Part shown: positions 1 to 7,013 of the stretch, piece after piece
Position numbering within the stretch: position 1 is the stretch's first letter
Layout of the letters: every line of letters starts with the position of its first letter
Source: Chloroflexota bacterium
GTDB lineage: Bacteria; Chloroflexota; UBA6077
DNA length: 16,830 nucleotides
Direction: 5' to 3'
Assembly: GCA_021788565.1 (NCBI GenBank)
Contig: JAJYKO010000028.1
Coordinates: forward strand, 1 to 16,830
Translations under genes and position numbers: made by a program
Notes under the pieces: model-generated
Database searches by the model: none
What the model saw: only the letters and a program-made list of their open reading frames with translations
Told to the model about the DNA's origin: nothing

Positions 1-5
1 TCCGA

Positions 6-131
6 TCCAACAAAGCCGACAACCGACCACGCTCGCTTGTGGTCGCGTGGCCAGAGCTGGTGAAGATGCTCTCTGACCACTTGGAGCGCCCCACCAAGGA
101 TGGCCCACTCTGGTCGCCTACCAAATACGGC
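6..131. repeat. Terminal direct repeat, left copy (circular overlap)
   Basis: These 126 bases are identical to 16705-16830, the last bases of the window. The first five bases (1-5) do not match the sequence before the right copy. The repeat lies within a coding region, and the reading frame runs through the joint without a stop. The simplest reading is that the window is a circular molecule cut open with a short overlap, so this is an assembly overlap and not a biological terminal repeat. Confidence 0.93.
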
Positions 132-2792
132 CCCGACGCCACCAGAGGCAACAACTTCGTCCTGGAGGTCACGGCCGCAGTGGGGGACTTCGACGACGGC
201 GCGAGCTGGGAGGAGGTCGCCGAGCGCCTCGCCCCCTACGAGTACGTGGCCCACTCCACCTACAGCTTCGAGCCCGAGCACCCGAAGTTCCGCGTGGTAA
301 TCCCGCTCACCCGCCCCGTCCCGGGCCACCTGTGGCCCGCCGCTAAGGCGAAGATCGACTACCACGTGTTCTGTCTGGCCAGCGATCCCGCGGCCAAGGA
401 CGCCTCGCGCATCTACTACCGACCATCCTGCCCGCCAGGGGCGCTCCGCTTCAACCAGCACCACCAGGGCGAGGCGTTGGACGTCGACGCCCTGCCGGAT
501 GTGCCCCAGAGTCATGTCACCAGAAATAGCCCCGACGTCGGCGACATCCCAACCCACCCGCAGCTATCCCTCTCCAAGCGGGCCCTTGAGTTCGTGGCCA
601 ACGGCGCCCCCATCGGCCAGCAGAGGAAGATGGCCGTGGTTGCGGCGAGAAGCTACCTCTCCGTTGGGTACTCGGTGGAGGACGCGGCCGCGGCGATCTG
701 GAGAGGTCTCCAGGCTTCGCCCCAGCAGGACGGGCGGGAGCCCTGGACACAGGCGGACGCCATGGCCATCGCGGTCAGCGTGGCCAAGAGCCCACCGACA
801 CCCCTGGAGCCCCCGCGCAACCCGTCGGCGGCCACGAGGCCCAGGGAGGCCGAGAAGCCGCAGCCGCTGGGGGCTCACCTCTCTGAGAAGGCGGCCGAGG
901 CCATCCGTCACATGCCGCCCCCCGTCGGCGACAAGGCTCTCCTCGCGGAGATCGACAAGCTCCGAGAGAAGGTAACTCATGAGCTCTTGCGGACGGACGT
1001 AAAGCCCGACAAACGACCGCCGGCGACACTGCGACGGCGCGAGGCTGGGAAGATCCTCCTTTCCTGGCTCAAGGAGAAGGGAGGATTCCTCCAGTCCGAG
1101 ACCGAGGAGCTGCTCTACTTCTTCGAGCCCGAGCGCCGGCTCTTCCGCCTGGAGAGCGATAGGTGGGGCGCCTTCCTGTACCGACTGTCCGGAGCCAACC
1201 CCGCGGGCACGGACTACGCCTACCTCGCGGCCGACTGCAAGACCGAGGCTATAGGCGCCCAGCGCCGGAAAGTGGTGCGCGTCGCCTCCTGGGACAGTGC
1301 CGAGATGATCCTCAGGGTAAGCCGTTTCGACGGCACGGTGTTCCGACTGGACGGCGAGGCCGTCACTGAGGAACCGAACGGCAAGCTCGTGCTGTTCGAG
1401 GACGATCCCCTGTGGGAGCCCTTCGTTCCCGAGTGGGAGGCACCAGGGGCACTACGGTGGCTCACAACGGAGCTGCCCAACTGGGACAACGGCGAGATTG
1501 ACACCCAGGCGGATCCGGAGGCGGCCGCGAAGCTGCGCCGGCGCAGGGAGATGTACGGCCTCGCCTTCCGCGCACTGGTGCTCTCCACCTTCTTCACCGA
1601 GCTCTGTCCCACCAGGCCCCTAACCGTGTTCACCGGCGAGAAGGGCTCGGGAAAGAGCATGAACCTCCGGATGCTCCTCAAGCTCACCTTCGGCGCCATC
1701 GGCGAGCTCTCGGGAGTGCCAGACAAGCCCGACGGATTTACCGCAGCAGCCGCGATCTCGCACATCCTCGCCTACGACAACCTGGACGAGTTCTGCCCGT
1801 GGCTTCGGGACAAGCTGGCACGACTATCCACCGGCGCCGTCGACGACTACCGGCGCCTCTACACCTCCAACGAGCTGGGCCGCGTCCGCTACCGCTGCTG
1901 GTTGGCATTCACCTCCCGCACCCCCGACACCCTGAGAAGAGACGACCTCGCCGACCGGATGCTCATCCTGCCGGTCCAGCGTCTCGCCCCCGGGTCGGTC
2001 CAGGCCGAGCGTTCCTTCCAAAGCGAGGCCGAGGGCAAGCGCAATCGCTGGTGGGGCGACGTCCTCACGACCCTGAACAAGGTGGTGGCGGGGATCCGCG
2101 CCGGCTCCCTCCGAAGCACCTCGGACCTACGCCTCGCGGACTGGGAGTCGCTGGGCCGCCTCATAGCCCGCGTCGAGGACGCTGAAGGGCTCTGGGATGC
2201 CTTCGTGCCGGAGCTCCGCCGCAACCAGGCCGACTTCCTCCTCACCGACGAGCCCATAGTCGAGGCGCTCGACGTCTGGCTCTCCGATCCCGCCAACGAG
2301 GGGCGCGAGCTCTCCACGAGCACGCTTGAGGGCGAGCTCCGCCAGGCGCTCTTCAAGGAGGAGAAGGTGAAGGGCGATTGGCCCAAGACCACCAGAGCCT
2401 TCGGCAAGAAGCTCGCGCAGATCCGGCGCGACCTCGGATCCCGCCACAGCGTCTCCTGGCGCACGGGCGTCAACCGAGTAGTCTTCTATCAGTTCGCCAA
2501 GGATCCTAACCCGCTGGGCCCCCTGGGGGCCGCAGCGAGAGAGGTTTGGACTGCCGGTCCGAATGAAAGAGATGAAAGAGATGAAGCAGTTTCAACCTCT
2601 TTCCCAAAAAGGGACGGCGGGACGGATGACCTATTCCGGGAGAAACCTGCAAAAGGCGATTCTCTTTCATCTCTTTCATTCCAGGAGCCCCCGAACAACG
2701 GCCGCGATGGACACGCAGGTGTGTCCCGGGACACAGTAACCGGTGTCGATGATCTGGTGTACGAGGATGAGATAGAGGAGATCCCCTTCTGA
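6..2792 (+). CDS. Primase-helicase replication protein (5' end lies at 16648-16830)
   Basis: This is the main body of a protein of about 947 residues that primes and unwinds DNA for replication of the element. Joined to its 5' end at 16648 it adds 30 residues before the GTG at 39, which is therefore not the true start. Counting from the 16648 start, residues about 65-185 look like an archaeo-eukaryotic primase-type domain (an acidic patch FDDG, then HSTYSF and FRVVIPLTRP). Residues about 205-290 resemble a helical primase C-terminal domain. Residues about 500-690 are an AAA+/superfamily 3-like helicase with Walker A GEKGSGKS at 563-570 and Walker B ILAYDNLDE at 606-614. The last 90 residues are low-complexity and carry DNA repeats described separately. 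Its stop overlaps the next start by one base (TGATG). The helicase motifs are clear; the primase assignment is by pattern. Confidence 0.9.
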   Translation, partial: SNKADNRPRSLVVAWPELVKMLSDHLERPTKDGPLWSPTKYGPDATRGNNFVLEVTAAVGDFDDGASWEEVAERLAPYEYVAHSTYSFEPEHPKFRVVIPLTRPVPGHLWPAAKAKIDYHVFCLASDPAAKDASRIYYRPSCPPGALRFNQHHQGEALDVDALPDVPQSHVTRNSPDVGDIPTHPQLSLSKRALEFVANGAPIGQQRKMAVVAARSYLSVGYSVEDAAAAIWRGLQASPQQDGREPWTQADAMAIAVSVAKSPPTPLEPPRNPSAATRPREAEKPQPLGAHLSEKAAEAIRHMPPPVGDKALLAEIDKLREKVTHELLRTDVKPDKRPPATLRRREAGKILLSWLKEKGGFLQSETEELLYFFEPERRLFRLESDRWGAFLYRLSGANPAGTDYAYLAADCKTEAIGAQRRKVVRVASWDSAEMILRVSRFDGTVFRLDGEAVTEEPNGKLVLFEDDPLWEPFVPEWEAPGALRWLTTELPNWDNGEIDTQADPEAAAKLRRRREMYGLAFRALVLSTFFTELCPTRPLTVFTGEKGSGKSMNLRMLLKLTFGAIGELSGVPDKPDGFTAAAAISHILAYDNLDEFCPWLRDKLARLSTGAVDDYRRLYTSNELGRVRYRCWLAFTSRTPDTLRRDDLADRMLILPVQRLAPGSVQAERSFQSEAEGKRNRWWGDVLTTLNKVVAGIRAGSLRSTSDLRLADWESLGRLIARVEDAEGLWDAFVPELRRNQADFLLTDEPIVEALDVWLSDPANEGRELSTSTLEGELRQALFKEEKVKGDWPKTTRAFGKKLAQIRRDLGSRHSVSWRTGVNRVVFYQFAKDPNPLGPLGAAAREVWTAGPNERDERDEAVSTSFPKRDGGTDDLFREKPAKGDSLSSLSFQEPPNNGRDGHAGVSRDTVTGVDDLVYEDEIEEIPF
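513..528 (-). repeat. 16-bp motif, copy A (reverse strand, 14 of 16 match)
   Basis: The minus strand reads TATTTCTGGTGACATG, two changes from TATTTCTGGCGACATA, which occurs exactly at 3679 and 8735. This copy lies inside the primase gene and is the only one on the opposite strand. With two mismatches and a coding location it could be a chance match. Confidence 0.45.
2561..2681. repeat. 21-bp perfect inverted repeat in the 3' end of the primase gene
   Basis: Bases 2561-2581 (GAATGAAAGAGATGAAAGAG plus A) are the exact reverse complement of 2661-2681. Each arm is itself a direct repeat of a 9-base unit (ATGAAAGAG). A smaller pair, AGAGGTT near 2540 and AACCTCT near 2594, lies nearby. The arms encode the simple protein stretches NERDERDE and SLSSLSF, so protein selection alone is unlikely to explain a perfect inverted match. 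The structure could be a replication origin element or a foldback in the mRNA. Confidence 0.85.
2709..2747. repeat. Second cluster of GACAC elements, with a 16-bp palindrome
   Basis: GACACG begins at 2710. A perfect palindrome TGTGTCCCGGGACACA spans 2720-2735 and holds GACAC units in both directions. Another inverted unit, GGTGTC, is at 2742-2747. The same core forms the phased array at 3719-3835. The cluster is within the primase coding sequence, about 45 bases before its stop codon. Confidence 0.65.
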
Positions 2793-3313
2793 TGAAGACG
2801 TATCGAAGTAGCTCGTCCTTCCTGCCCCGGCCTACCGAGGCCGTGTTGGCTGAGTGCATCCTGGGCAAGGCTTGCATTGAGTGGCATGGTGCCAGGATTC
2901 CTCTCAAGCTGACACCGTTGCAGGCGGAAGAGTTCAAGGCGGCGCAGGAGCGAGGGTACTGCGTAGGGAAAAGGCAGGAGCACAGCATCTTCTGGGCATA
3001 TGGCCTCTGGTGCGACATAGGCGCTAGGCCCGAGGTGAAGGTCAAACTGGATCGGAAGCACGCCACGGTGCAGGTAGACATGCTCAGTACACCTACTAGG
3101 CTGTGTGCCCACCAGCAAGACCAGATTCTGGATGGGGTTAGAGCGATTATCGAAGACACTGGGAGAGTGCGCCGCAGGTACTACATCGGAGCGAGCTTCT
3201 TCGAGTTGGAGAAAGTGCCCTTAGAGCTGGCGACGAAGTTAGCATCGGCGGTCTGGGAGATAGTCCAGAAGCCTTGTTCAACCTGCATGCTGGCGGCTGA
3301 GGAACCGAGATGA
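2792..3313 (+). CDS. Unknown 173-residue protein, coupled to the primase gene
   Basis: The ATG shares its A with the stop codon of the primase gene (TGATG), so translation is probably coupled. The protein is soluble, with no membrane segment or clear domain. It has several cysteines, including a CSTC pair near the C-terminus and CAHQQDQ in the middle, which could bind metal or be incidental. The base composition is visibly lower in GC than the genes on either side, and codon use is less biased, which hints at a separate origin. Its stop overlaps the start of the next small ORF (ATGA at 3310). I do not recognise the family; its place in the operon suggests a replication accessory role, which is inference only. 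Confidence 0.75.
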   Translation: MKTYRSSSSFLPRPTEAVLAECILGKACIEWHGARIPLKLTPLQAEEFKAAQERGYCVGKRQEHSIFWAYGLWCDIGARPEVKVKLDRKHATVQVDMLSTPTRLCAHQQDQILDGVRAIIEDTGRVRRRYYIGASFFELEKVPLELATKLASAVWEIVQKPCSTCMLAAEEPR

Positions 3314-3450
3314 GCGACCCTAGTGACAGCAGCATTCCTGCGGCTACCCAATTGAGGCGGTGGATCCGCTTTCTATCCAGCCCGGGCAGCCCTCGCGCCT
3401 GCCGAGGGAAAACGGCGGCAGACGAGGAGATAGAGGAGTTTACGCTATGA
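3310..3450 (+). CDS. Small 46-residue ORF with ATGA overlaps at both ends
   Basis: The frame opens with an ATG at 3310 that overlaps the previous stop (ATGA) and closes at 3448-3450, where its TGA overlaps the ATG of the next gene (ATGA at 3447). Two such overlaps in a row are typical of translationally coupled genes, and they support a real product although the ribosome site before 3310 is weak. The product begins MSDPSDSSIPAATQLRRW and ends with an acidic tail, DEEIEEFTL. No domain is recognised. An alternative is that it is only a bridge that carries ribosomes to the next gene. Confidence 0.5.
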   Translation: MSDPSDSSIPAATQLRRWIRFLSSPGSPRACRGKTAADEEIEEFTL

Positions 3451-3731
3451 CCCTGCTGTTTCGAGACGCGAGGCTAGGCCCTGGGGGCCTCGTGCTGTGG
3501 GAGGCGACAACCGGCAACTATGCCCCGAAGGTGCTGGATATGGCAGCATCCGGGGCCCTACTGAGAGAAAAGGTCGCCCGTGTGGCTGTTTACCACGATG
3601 ATTCCTGCCGCATCTTCCGCGGTGGCCCCTGCGACTGCAGACCCGTGGTCAAGATGGTATCCGCGGCCACCGGGCAGATATTTCTGGCGACATACCCCGG
3701 GTGTCCGGAGAAGGCGCTGACACGTCGATGA
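3447..3731 (+). CDS. Small cysteine-rich protein, 94 residues
   Basis: I chose the ATG at 3447 because GAGGAG lies eight bases upstream and the codon overlaps the preceding stop; an upstream in-frame start at 3360 has no such support. The protein has a compact cluster, H50-D-D-x-C54 followed by F57-x-G-G-x-C62-x-C64, that looks like a small metal-binding motif often seen in phage and plasmid hypothetical proteins. No membrane segment is present. The 3' end of the gene contains an exact copy of the 16-bp motif (3679-3694), encoding IFLATY, and the stop is followed directly by the GACACGG array. Function unknown. Confidence 0.72.
   Translation: MTLLFRDARLGPGGLVLWEATTGNYAPKVLDMAASGALLREKVARVAVYHDDSCRIFRGGPCDCRPVVKMVSAATGQIFLATYPGCPEKALTRR
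3679..3694 (+). repeat. 16-bp motif TATTTCTGGCGACATA, copy B
   Basis: This is an exact copy, identical to 8735-8750, near the 3' end of the 3447-3731 gene. It is followed by a CCGGG-rich stretch that partly resembles the sequence after copy C. See copies A, C, D and E and the related finding. Confidence 0.8.
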
Positions 3732-3835
3732 AAACGCTGGAATCGCGCTGGACACGGCGGTGACACGGTGATGGACACGGCGGTGCCACAGAGTGGACAC
3801 GGGGCCCCGTGTCAAGGAAGGCCGCGTTGACACGG
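3719..3835. repeat. Helically phased GACACGG array (iteron-like) with an 18-bp palindrome
   Basis: GACACG begins at 3719, 3751, 3762, 3774, 3796 and 3829, and once in reverse at 3808-3813. The spacings are 32, 11, 12, 22 and 33 bases, close to multiples of 11, so the units fall on one face of the helix. Units at 3751, 3762 and 3774 are tandem and share GACACGGYGRTG. The unit at 3796 is half of a perfect 18-bp palindrome, GACACGGGGCCCCGTGTC (3796-3813). The array occupies the gap before an HTH protein gene (start 3868). Such arrays are typical binding sites for plasmid initiators, partition proteins or repressors. Confidence 0.85.
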
Positions 3836-3867
3836 TTTGGACAGCTAGTGAAAGGAGGCTGACCAGG

Positions 3868-4929
3868 ATGGGACTACTTGATTTCCTTAAAGACAGGCCT
3901 TCCCAGGAGGACCGGGCGAGCCCGCCGGGGCAGGCCAGGGGAAGGCGGCTCGTAGCGGTGCAGGCGCTGACGGAGGAGCAGCAGGCGGAGCTGGCTGGGG
4001 TGCTCGCCGAGGGCGCAAGCCTGGAGGAGGCTGCGCAGGCCTTCGGTGTGAGCGAGCGCACCGTCAGGCGATTCCGGAGCCGGCTCGCCCTGAAGGCGGG
4101 GCAGCCCCTGGATGACGACGAAGCCGACGCAGCCCAGGTACTGCGGCAGGCGAAGCTCCGCCTCGAACTGACCAAGGTGGAGCTGCAGGCGAAGCGCCTC
4201 CAGACCGATCCCGACTACCAGGAGGAGATCCTGAGCGGAGGCGTTAAGAAGCGAACCCTGGATGTGTCGGTCCTGGCCGAGGCCAGGGACCACTGGCGCA
4301 AGGAAGGGCTGGAGCTCCAGCCGGCTAACGCGGTGGCGAGCCTGGAGAAGGAGCTCAGGCGGCTGCAGCAGGAGAACACGAGCCTTACCAGGGAGGTAGA
4401 GAGGCTGAAGGCGGGAGGGAGCCGGCTGGAGTCGATCATCGAGAGGTTTGCTCCCTTCGTCCTAGCGATGATGGCCAGCAAGGGCGGGCAGGGGACTGAG
4501 ACCGCCGCGCAGATCCAGCAGGCCATGGCCATCGCCTCGGCCATGGCGGGAGACGGGGAGCCGGAGACGGGCGCTAATCCCATGCTCCCATCACCTACCA
4601 AGATCGAAGGAGAAGGAACCATGAACCAAGCAGAGGCAATGCTGGGCGCGTTCGTGAAGATGAAGCCGGAGGCGGCTGCAGGGATGTTCTTCCGGTACGC
4701 GGCGAGAGGCGGGATGATAACCGATGGCCTGCCGGCAGCCGAGGCCATCCCGATGCTGCTGGCGCCGGCGTCGGCTGAGGAGCTCGCACTGTTCGTGGAG
4801 GCCATGCCAGACTTTCCCCTGGCCGGCAAGCTCGTGGCGCTGGCCCGCGGGAACGCCCCATGGGTGGAGGCCTGGATAGCCGAGCTCCGAAGGCTCGACG
4901 ACGTGGCCAGTCAGGAGGGCATGGCATGA
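3868..4929 (+). CDS. HTH and coiled-coil DNA-binding protein, 353 residues
   Basis: The start ATG at 3868 follows a strong AAAGGAGG at 3851. An earlier in-frame start at 3793 would run the protein through the repeat array and is rejected. Residues about 34-75 form a resolvase/sigma-4-like helix-turn-helix (ASLEEAAQAFGVSERTVRRF). Residues about 155-190 are a leucine-heptad coiled coil (VASLEKELRRLQQENTSLTR). The C-terminal half is alanine- and methionine-rich with predicted helices and no recognised domain. The phased GACACGG array directly upstream makes it a good candidate for the protein that binds that array, as an autoregulator, partition adaptor or replication factor. The HTH is seen; the role is inferred. 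The TGA overlaps the next ATG (ATGA at 4926). Confidence 0.85.
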   Translation: MGLLDFLKDRPSQEDRASPPGQARGRRLVAVQALTEEQQAELAGVLAEGASLEEAAQAFGVSERTVRRFRSRLALKAGQPLDDDEADAAQVLRQAKLRLELTKVELQAKRLQTDPDYQEEILSGGVKKRTLDVSVLAEARDHWRKEGLELQPANAVASLEKELRRLQQENTSLTREVERLKAGGSRLESIIERFAPFVLAMMASKGGQGTETAAQIQQAMAIASAMAGDGEPETGANPMLPSPTKIEGEGTMNQAEAMLGAFVKMKPEAAAGMFFRYAARGGMITDGLPAAEAIPMLLAPASAEELALFVEAMPDFPLAGKLVALARGNAPWVEAWIAELRRLDDVASQEGMA

Positions 4930-5195
4930 TTACCCCTCGCCGGCGTCACCAGAGGTTCAGCCGGCCGGCGACTCCGGAGCAGTATCTAGCCGACCGGCGG
5001 AAGAAAATTGCCATGGTCGGAATGCTGGGGTTGCTGGCCATGAAGCTGTTTCTACCCGAGATCGAGGAGACGGCAGGATACCAGCGGGCGACCAGGGATC
5101 TGATGGACATGTTCAACGGCGTGATCGAGGGCAAGGCCGCGGCCGCGCTGCCGGCGCCTGATCGGGGGGTGATGCGGGATGGCAGCGGACACTAA
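4926..5195 (+). CDS. Small protein with a short hydrophobic segment, 89 residues
   Basis: The ATG at 4926 overlaps the previous stop in an ATGA and has AGGAGGG upstream. The N-terminus is basic (MITPRRRHQRFSRP), residues about 30-47 are hydrophobic (MVGMLGLLAMKLFLP), and the remainder is mixed and charged. The hydrophobic stretch is short for a membrane span and could be a buried helix. The gene is translationally coupled to the HTH/coiled-coil gene and overlaps the next gene by 17 bases, so the three probably act together. Family not recognised. Confidence 0.7.
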   Translation: MITPRRRHQRFSRPATPEQYLADRRKKIAMVGMLGLLAMKLFLPEIEETAGYQRATRDLMDMFNGVIEGKAAAALPAPDRGVMRDGSGH

Positions 5196-5550
5196 CACTA
5201 CCTGTCAGCACGGCGTCCCCATCCAGAGCCACCGCCGGTGCGCCGGCTGCGGGCTGCTGATCGGCTGCGATGGCGAGATGCCAGCGGGAAAGAACCCCCT
5301 ACTGTGTGCGTCCTGCGAGCAAGCCGGGGTACAGGTTGGGATCCAGGTCAGGAAGCGCAAGCTCCTGAAGCGCCCCAGCGAAGTGGCCGCGGAGGTGGGG
5401 GTCTCCAGGGCAACCATCATTCGGATGATTAGGTCAGGCGAGCTGGAGGCTACGGTCATGAGACCGAGATCCGCCGGCGGTAAGGGCGTCCGCCACCTGG
5501 TCAGCGACGCCGCCATTGCCAAGGCCTTCGACCTGAAGGGCCCTCGATAG
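5179..5550 (+). CDS. Zinc-finger plus excisionase-type HTH protein, 123 residues
   Basis: The N-terminal 46 residues hold a cysteine-rich cluster (C9, H11, C21, C24, C30, C43, C46), with CAGC and CASC pairs typical of a zinc-binding domain. Residues about 64-118 are a MerR/excisionase-type DNA-binding domain (RPSEVAAEVGVSRATIIRMI, then a wing that ends with a conserved RHLVSDAAIAKAF). Such small proteins bind DNA as regulators or recombination directionality factors. The start lies within the preceding gene, which points to coupled translation. A 7-bp stem hairpin lies just after the stop. The HTH is clear; the target is not known, and nearby sites include the GACACGG array. Confidence 0.82.
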   Translation: MAADTNTTCQHGVPIQSHRRCAGCGLLIGCDGEMPAGKNPLLCASCEQAGVQVGIQVRKRKLLKRPSEVAAEVGVSRATIIRMIRSGELEATVMRPRSAGGKGVRHLVSDAAIAKAFDLKGPR

Positions 5551-5757
5551 GCCCCTCAGCTGAGCCGCGTTGCTCAGCCTCACTCGGTGCTACCTGGTGC
5601 CGCGTTGCGCTAGATAGCACGCCCTCCCTCGATGCTCTCCCGTCCTTGTCCTACTCTGCCCGTGCGCTCTCCTCTGTGTGCTGGCGGCTCGGTGGTTTTC
5701 CTCTCACACCGGGCCGCTGGCGGGCGAGGGCGACATCAATAGACAGGAGACACGATC
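5551..5757. other. Gene-free stretch with several inverted repeats
   Basis: No ORF is supported here. Besides the hairpin at 5559-5578 it contains GTGCTA/TAGCAC at 5587-5592 and 5615-5620, a 16-mer TGGTGCCGCGTTGCGC at 5595-5610 that recurs exactly at 16245-16260, and an 11-bp stem (with one G:T pair) formed by 5684-5694 and 5707-5717 around a 12-base loop. The last stem ends about 40 bases before the next ATG. The region probably separates two transcription units and may carry a structured leader; no consensus promoter was found. Confidence 0.55.
5559..5578 (+). terminator. Hairpin after the 5179-5550 gene
   Basis: GCTGAGC and GCTCAGC form a perfect 7-bp stem with a six-base loop, eight bases after the stop codon. 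There is no T-run, so it is a weak or factor-assisted terminator at best, or an mRNA 3' end stabiliser. Confidence 0.45.
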
Positions 5758-6324
5758 ATGGCTGACCAGAACGGCGACGAGATGCTTACCACTACCCAGG
5801 CGGGGGTGCTGCTCGCTCAGCTGAGGCATCGGGCCGCGCCGTACAAAGCGGCGACGGTGGCCAAGTGGATCCGCGAAGAGGGCCTCGACGCCGAGATGGG
5901 AGAGGGCGGTCGTTACCTCGTCCAGAAGTCGAAGCTGATCGAGTGGGCCCAGGACGGCGGCTCTCTGCCGGCCGACGCCGAGCCGCAGCAGGTCGCGACC
6001 AATCCCTCTGCGCCGCGGCGCGTCATCATCGTGGGCAAGCCTTCCGCCGATCAGGAGGACGCTGAAGACCAGGGCGGGGACGACATCGACGAGGAAGACC
6101 TCCAGGACGACGACGTCCAGCTGGCCGAGTGCCCCGAGTGCGGCGCGGACGTCCCCATCACCACCGCCACAGTAACGGCCGTGTGCCCCTCCTGCGGTGA
6201 GGTCCTGGAGGTCGTCGAGGAAGGGGACGAAGAGTGCGACGCCGGCGACGACGAAGACGAGGAGACCGAGGAGCCTGCGAAGGAGGGAAGGACACTGCCC
6301 AATCCCTTTCGCCTTCCTTGGTAG
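5758..6324 (+). CDS. HTH, acidic and zinc-ribbon protein, 188 residues
   Basis: The ATG at 5758 follows CAGGAGAC at a good distance. Residues about 8-60 resemble an excisionase-type HTH (LTTTQAGVLLAQLRHR and a wing ending GGRYLVQKSKLIEWAQ). Residues about 95-122 are highly acidic. A zinc ribbon follows with CPEC at 125-128 and CPSC at 143-146, then a second very acidic tail. This arrangement suits a transcription or replication regulator that binds DNA and contacts a protein partner. The final residues NPFRLPW lie just where the next gene opens in the +1 frame; see the finding on frameshifting. Family not recognised by name. Confidence 0.82.
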   Translation: MADQNGDEMLTTTQAGVLLAQLRHRAAPYKAATVAKWIREEGLDAEMGEGGRYLVQKSKLIEWAQDGGSLPADAEPQQVATNPSAPRRVIIVGKPSADQEDAEDQGGDDIDEEDLQDDDVQLAECPECGADVPITTATVTAVCPSCGEVLEVVEEGDEECDAGDDEDEETEEPAKEGRTLPNPFRLPW

Positions 6325-6754
6325 CCTCCTCCTGCCGTTTCCCTTCGACTTTCTTGGCATCGTCCCGGGGGCTGAGGAGCGACCAGTCAGCGGCCGCGGC
6401 CGACGCCGGCGTAACCCGATCCGGCTCCATGCCGACGTCGACGACCCCGAGTTGAGGGAGATCTCCGAGAGATTCCACGGTACGCCGACGGAGATCGCCG
6501 AGCTGGGGCCCGACCAGCGCCAGCCACCCCCAAAGCATGTGGTTGTGATCGGCGAGGAAGTGGAGTCTGTCTATCGACCGGACGCCGACTCTCGCCGCGG
6601 GGCTGCCGAGTGGTCCCACGCAGCCGGCGACCAGGGCCAGGGCAAGCCGAGGCTCCGCGGCCGCGGCTACTGGGTGACAGACGGCCACCGGCGCTGGTGG
6701 GTGCCGGGGACGTCTAAGGGACGCTTCTCCCCTGACTCTGGGATGATCGGGTAG
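6197..6754 (+). CDS. Unknown protein with no convincing start codon, 185 residues at most
   Basis: The frame is open from a GTG at 6197, which has no ribosome site, to TAG at 6752-6754. The first part overlaps the 3' end of the previous gene and reads as a basic shadow. Protein-like sequence begins around 6299-6305 with PIPFAFLGSLLLPFPFDFLG, but no ATG, GTG or TTG lies near it, although AAGGAGG sits at 6280-6286. The rest is basic, then acidic, then ends with HADVDDPELREISERFHGTP, WSHAAG and GYWVTDGHRRWWVPG, a pattern that looks like a compact folded domain. A +1 ribosomal frameshift from the upstream gene, a rare start codon or a base error could explain it. It precedes the small membrane-protein genes. 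Function unknown. Confidence 0.6.
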   Translation: MRSWRSSRKGTKSATPATTKTRRPRSLRRREGHCPIPFAFLGSLLLPFPFDFLGIVPGAEERPVSGRGRRRRNPIRLHADVDDPELREISERFHGTPTEIAELGPDQRQPPPKHVVVIGEEVESVYRPDADSRRGAAEWSHAAGDQGQGKPRLRGRGYWVTDGHRRWWVPGTSKGRFSPDSGMIG

Positions 6755-6773
6755 CTAGAAAGGAGCGGGGACT

Positions 6774-7010
6774 ATGTCGGGTGACTACACCCTCCATTAT
6801 GACGAAGCCTCGGGCCAGTGGATCCGAGTGCCGTACGACTCGGGTTCCTCCAGCGATGCCGGCGCGAGCGGCTGGTACAGCTCGCAGGCTGCTGCCGCGG
6901 GCCTGCCGAATCCACAGAATCAGCCGGGCCCCCAGAAGCAGGGGATTCCGGCGGAGGCGTGGTTCCTCGGGGGACTCGTCTTGCTGGCGCTATTGCTCCC
7001 GAGGAGGTGA
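6774..7010 (+). CDS. Small C-terminally membrane-anchored protein, 78 residues
   Basis: AAAGGAG lies nine bases before the ATG. The protein is rich in serine, glycine, tyrosine and alanine, then has a proline/glutamine linker (NPQNQPGPQKQGIP), and ends with one hydrophobic segment of about 17 residues (AWFLGGLVLLALLLP) and two arginines. This is the form of a tail-anchored or single-span protein with its N-terminus exposed. Its stop codon lies within the ribosome site of the next gene, so the two are in one operon. Small single-span proteins in a row are common in membrane-containing or filamentous viruses, but none is recognised by family here. Confidence 0.8.
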   Translation: MSGDYTLHYDEASGQWIRVPYDSGSSSDAGASGWYSSQAAAAGLPNPQNQPGPQKQGIPAEAWFLGGLVLLALLLPRR

Positions 7011-7013
7011 CCT

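Noticed and set aside
1220..3159. Several minus-strand frames of 180-220 codons opposite the primase and next gene
   Set aside because: They are opposite strong coding sequence, have no domain signature and no ribosome site; long antisense frames are normal at this GC content.
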